Shown in pieces: positions 7,686-8,278 of a stretch of 8,278 nucleotides of DNA. Position 1 is the first letter of the stretch; each line of letters opens with the position of its first letter. The notes beneath the pieces were generated by a model. That model worked only from the letters and a program-made list of their open reading frames with translations, made no database searches and was not told the DNA's origin. The position numbers and the translations under genes are program-made. The stretch is from Bacteroidota bacterium (GTDB lineage Bacteria; Bacteroidota; Ignavibacteria; Ignavibacteriales; Melioribacteraceae): contig JAMCSN010000271.1 in NCBI GenBank assembly GCA_023381535.1, positions 1 through 8,278 on the forward strand. Direction: 5' to 3'.

Positions 7686-7725
7686 TTCTTTCACTGATTC
7701 GTAAGTGTTCGGTTAAAGTATCCAT
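7675..7725 (-). CDS. Candidate 16-codon leader ORF overlapping the start of the one-PAS kinase
   Basis: An ATG at 7723-7725 opens a 16-residue frame (MDTLTEHLRISERNDR) that ends at TAA 7675-7677, eleven bases inside the one-PAS kinase gene and in a different frame. AAAGGA lies 3 bases upstream of this ATG, a better ribosome-binding sequence than either start of the kinase itself, though the spacing is short. If translated it would couple ribosomes onto the kinase ATG at 7685. It has no recognisable function and may be a chance ORF. Confidence 0.18.
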   Translation of the reverse strand: MDTLTEHLRISERNDR

Positions 7726-8052
7726 GATTCCTTTGTCATTTCTCCGTACTGGTTTTGAAGTTGTTATTCTAAGTGCAACTTTCAAATTAAACGGATTGCT
7801 GCCATACCCCGATCGGCAATTCTCTGGTTACAAAAGATTACCGGTTGAGGATACTATTTTTTATGAATGAACACTGACTTTTGCGCAACTACATTATTGC
7901 AAGTAAAATGCCAGCCATCAATTGTATTGTCGAAGAATTCTCGCTTTTCTTTAATGAATTAATTCCACTAAATGAGGTTAGAAACAAAAGAATTTTAAGC
8001 TGCATGATTTAGATTTTAGGGACCTAATTTGTGCGCACTGGATCGTGCCCGA
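7695..8052. other. Probable leader and promoter region of the kinase cluster; no convincing gene
   Basis: This stretch upstream of the first kinase is AT-rich, with stops in all frames and no reading frame over about 40 codons. I looked on the minus strand for a sigma70-like pair and for the Bacteroidota-type TTTG / TAnnTTTG pair and found none that is convincing. It does contain an imperfect inverted repeat (7754-7786) and two 8-bp palindromes, CCGATCGG (7809-7816) and GTGCGCAC (8031-8038). The promoter of the cluster should lie here because it is the only sizeable gap upstream of the first gene, but I cannot place it. Confidence 0.4.
7754..7786 (-). repeat. Imperfect inverted repeat upstream of the first kinase
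   Basis: On the plus strand TTTGAAGTTG (7754-7763) faces CAACTTTCAAA (7776-7786): ten complementary base pairs with one bulged base, and a 12-base loop. It lies 69-101 bases upstream of the kinase ATG at 7685. No T-run follows on either strand, so it is not an ordinary terminator. It could be an operator for a dimeric regulator or a leader-RNA hairpin. Which of these, if either, cannot be told from sequence alone. Confidence 0.35.
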
Positions 8053-8208
8053 TTATGACCTTGTGCCTAATATTAGCCACTCAATTAATTGCAATTTTTT
8101 TCGATAATAATTGTAGGATAAGAACTTCTTGCAAAAAAGTGAGGAAGTAAGGCGGTGTTGGTTAGCATAATCACAAACGACGATCTGTGTGAACTCGAAC
8201 TTGTTCAT
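8053..8208 (-). CDS. Small hypothetical ORF, 51 aa, possibly a transposase-associated remnant
   Basis: A 51-codon frame runs from ATG 8206-8208 to TAA 8053-8055. The protein is basic and aromatic-rich in its middle (SLFCKKFLSYNYYRKKL, about residues 23-39). This faintly recalls the FC...S..T[FY]Y.W[RK].KL signature of small helix-turn-helix proteins of IS66- or IS3-type elements, but with residues missing, as in a decayed copy. That resemblance is my impression, not a firm assignment. A short frame ending at 8205 overlaps its start as ATGA, which would suit an operon or a frameshifted single gene continuing off the right edge. There is no Shine-Dalgarno. It may be a pseudogene fragment or chance. 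Confidence 0.2.
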   Translation of the reverse strand: MNKFEFTQIVVCDYANQHRLTSSLFCKKFLSYNYYRKKLQLIEWLILGTRS

Positions 8209-8278
8209 AAGAGGAAATTCGTGAACATGAGGAGACGTAGAACTTCAAGAAGAAATTCCTTCTCGGATTTTTTCATCT

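Noticed and set aside
7809..7816. CCGATCGG palindrome (and GTGCGCAC at 8031-8038) as operator sites
   Set aside because: Single 8-bp palindromes with no repeated copies; too little information to claim a binding site.
7889..8005. 38-codon minus-strand frame starting MQLKILLFLTSF, signal-peptide-like
   Set aside because: No ribosome site, no recognisable family, ends abruptly, and is no longer than expected by chance in AT-rich non-coding DNA.
8155..8278. Plus-strand frame from GTG 8155 running off the right edge
   Set aside because: It has an AGGAAG upstream, but its product is an arginine-rich string with no motif and it lies opposite the small minus-strand frames; too short to support.
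1..8278. CRISPR arrays, tRNA or rRNA genes, riboswitches
   Set aside because: No regularly spaced repeats, cloverleaf or conserved aptamer sequence was seen on either strand.

Overview
The window holds a dense signal-transduction locus, all on the minus strand and read from right to left. It is AT-rich, has long tracts of A and T between genes, and mostly lacks strong Shine-Dalgarno sites. The kinase motifs (KDKFFSI.AHDLR.PF.GLLG in the dimerisation helix, GTGLGL.LCKEF in the ATPase domain) are of a style common in Bacteroidota, Ignavibacteriota and Chlorobiota. My best guess is an Ignavibacteria-like or related organism, but no phylogenetic marker is present to settle this.

Layout in transcription order. 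(A) 7685-6378: a 435-aa histidine kinase with one PAS domain. (B) 6385-4871: a 504-aa histidine kinase with two PAS domains, overlapping A by 8 bases. (C) 4877-4071: a 268-aa response regulator made of a canonical receiver followed by a degenerate receiver, with no DNA-binding or enzymatic output domain, overlapping B by 7 bases. (D) 4009-2057: a 650-aa histidine kinase with three PAS domains, 61 bases after C. (E) 1971 to beyond position 1: a kinase with at least four PAS domains, cut by the window edge just after its phosphoacceptor histidine, 85 bases after D. The end of the window from 7695 to 8278 is mainly non-coding, with an imperfect hairpin upstream of A and weak small reading frames at the extreme right.

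How the parts may work together: none of the kinases has an evident transmembrane segment or signal peptide, so all are predicted to be cytoplasmic sensors. A, B and D have closely related catalytic cores and look like paralogues; E has a different, hybrid-kinase-like H-box. One output-less receiver protein sits in the middle of the four kinases. The simplest reading, which is inference, is a many-to-one phosphorelay hub: several soluble PAS kinases phosphorylate or dephosphorylate the two-receiver protein C, which then acts by protein contact or passes phosphate on elsewhere. Points worth a closer look are the pseudo-receiver in C, an apparent pair of compensating frameshifts in the fourth PAS domain of E, an amphipathic N-terminal helix in A, and lysine-rich N-terminal tails on D and E.
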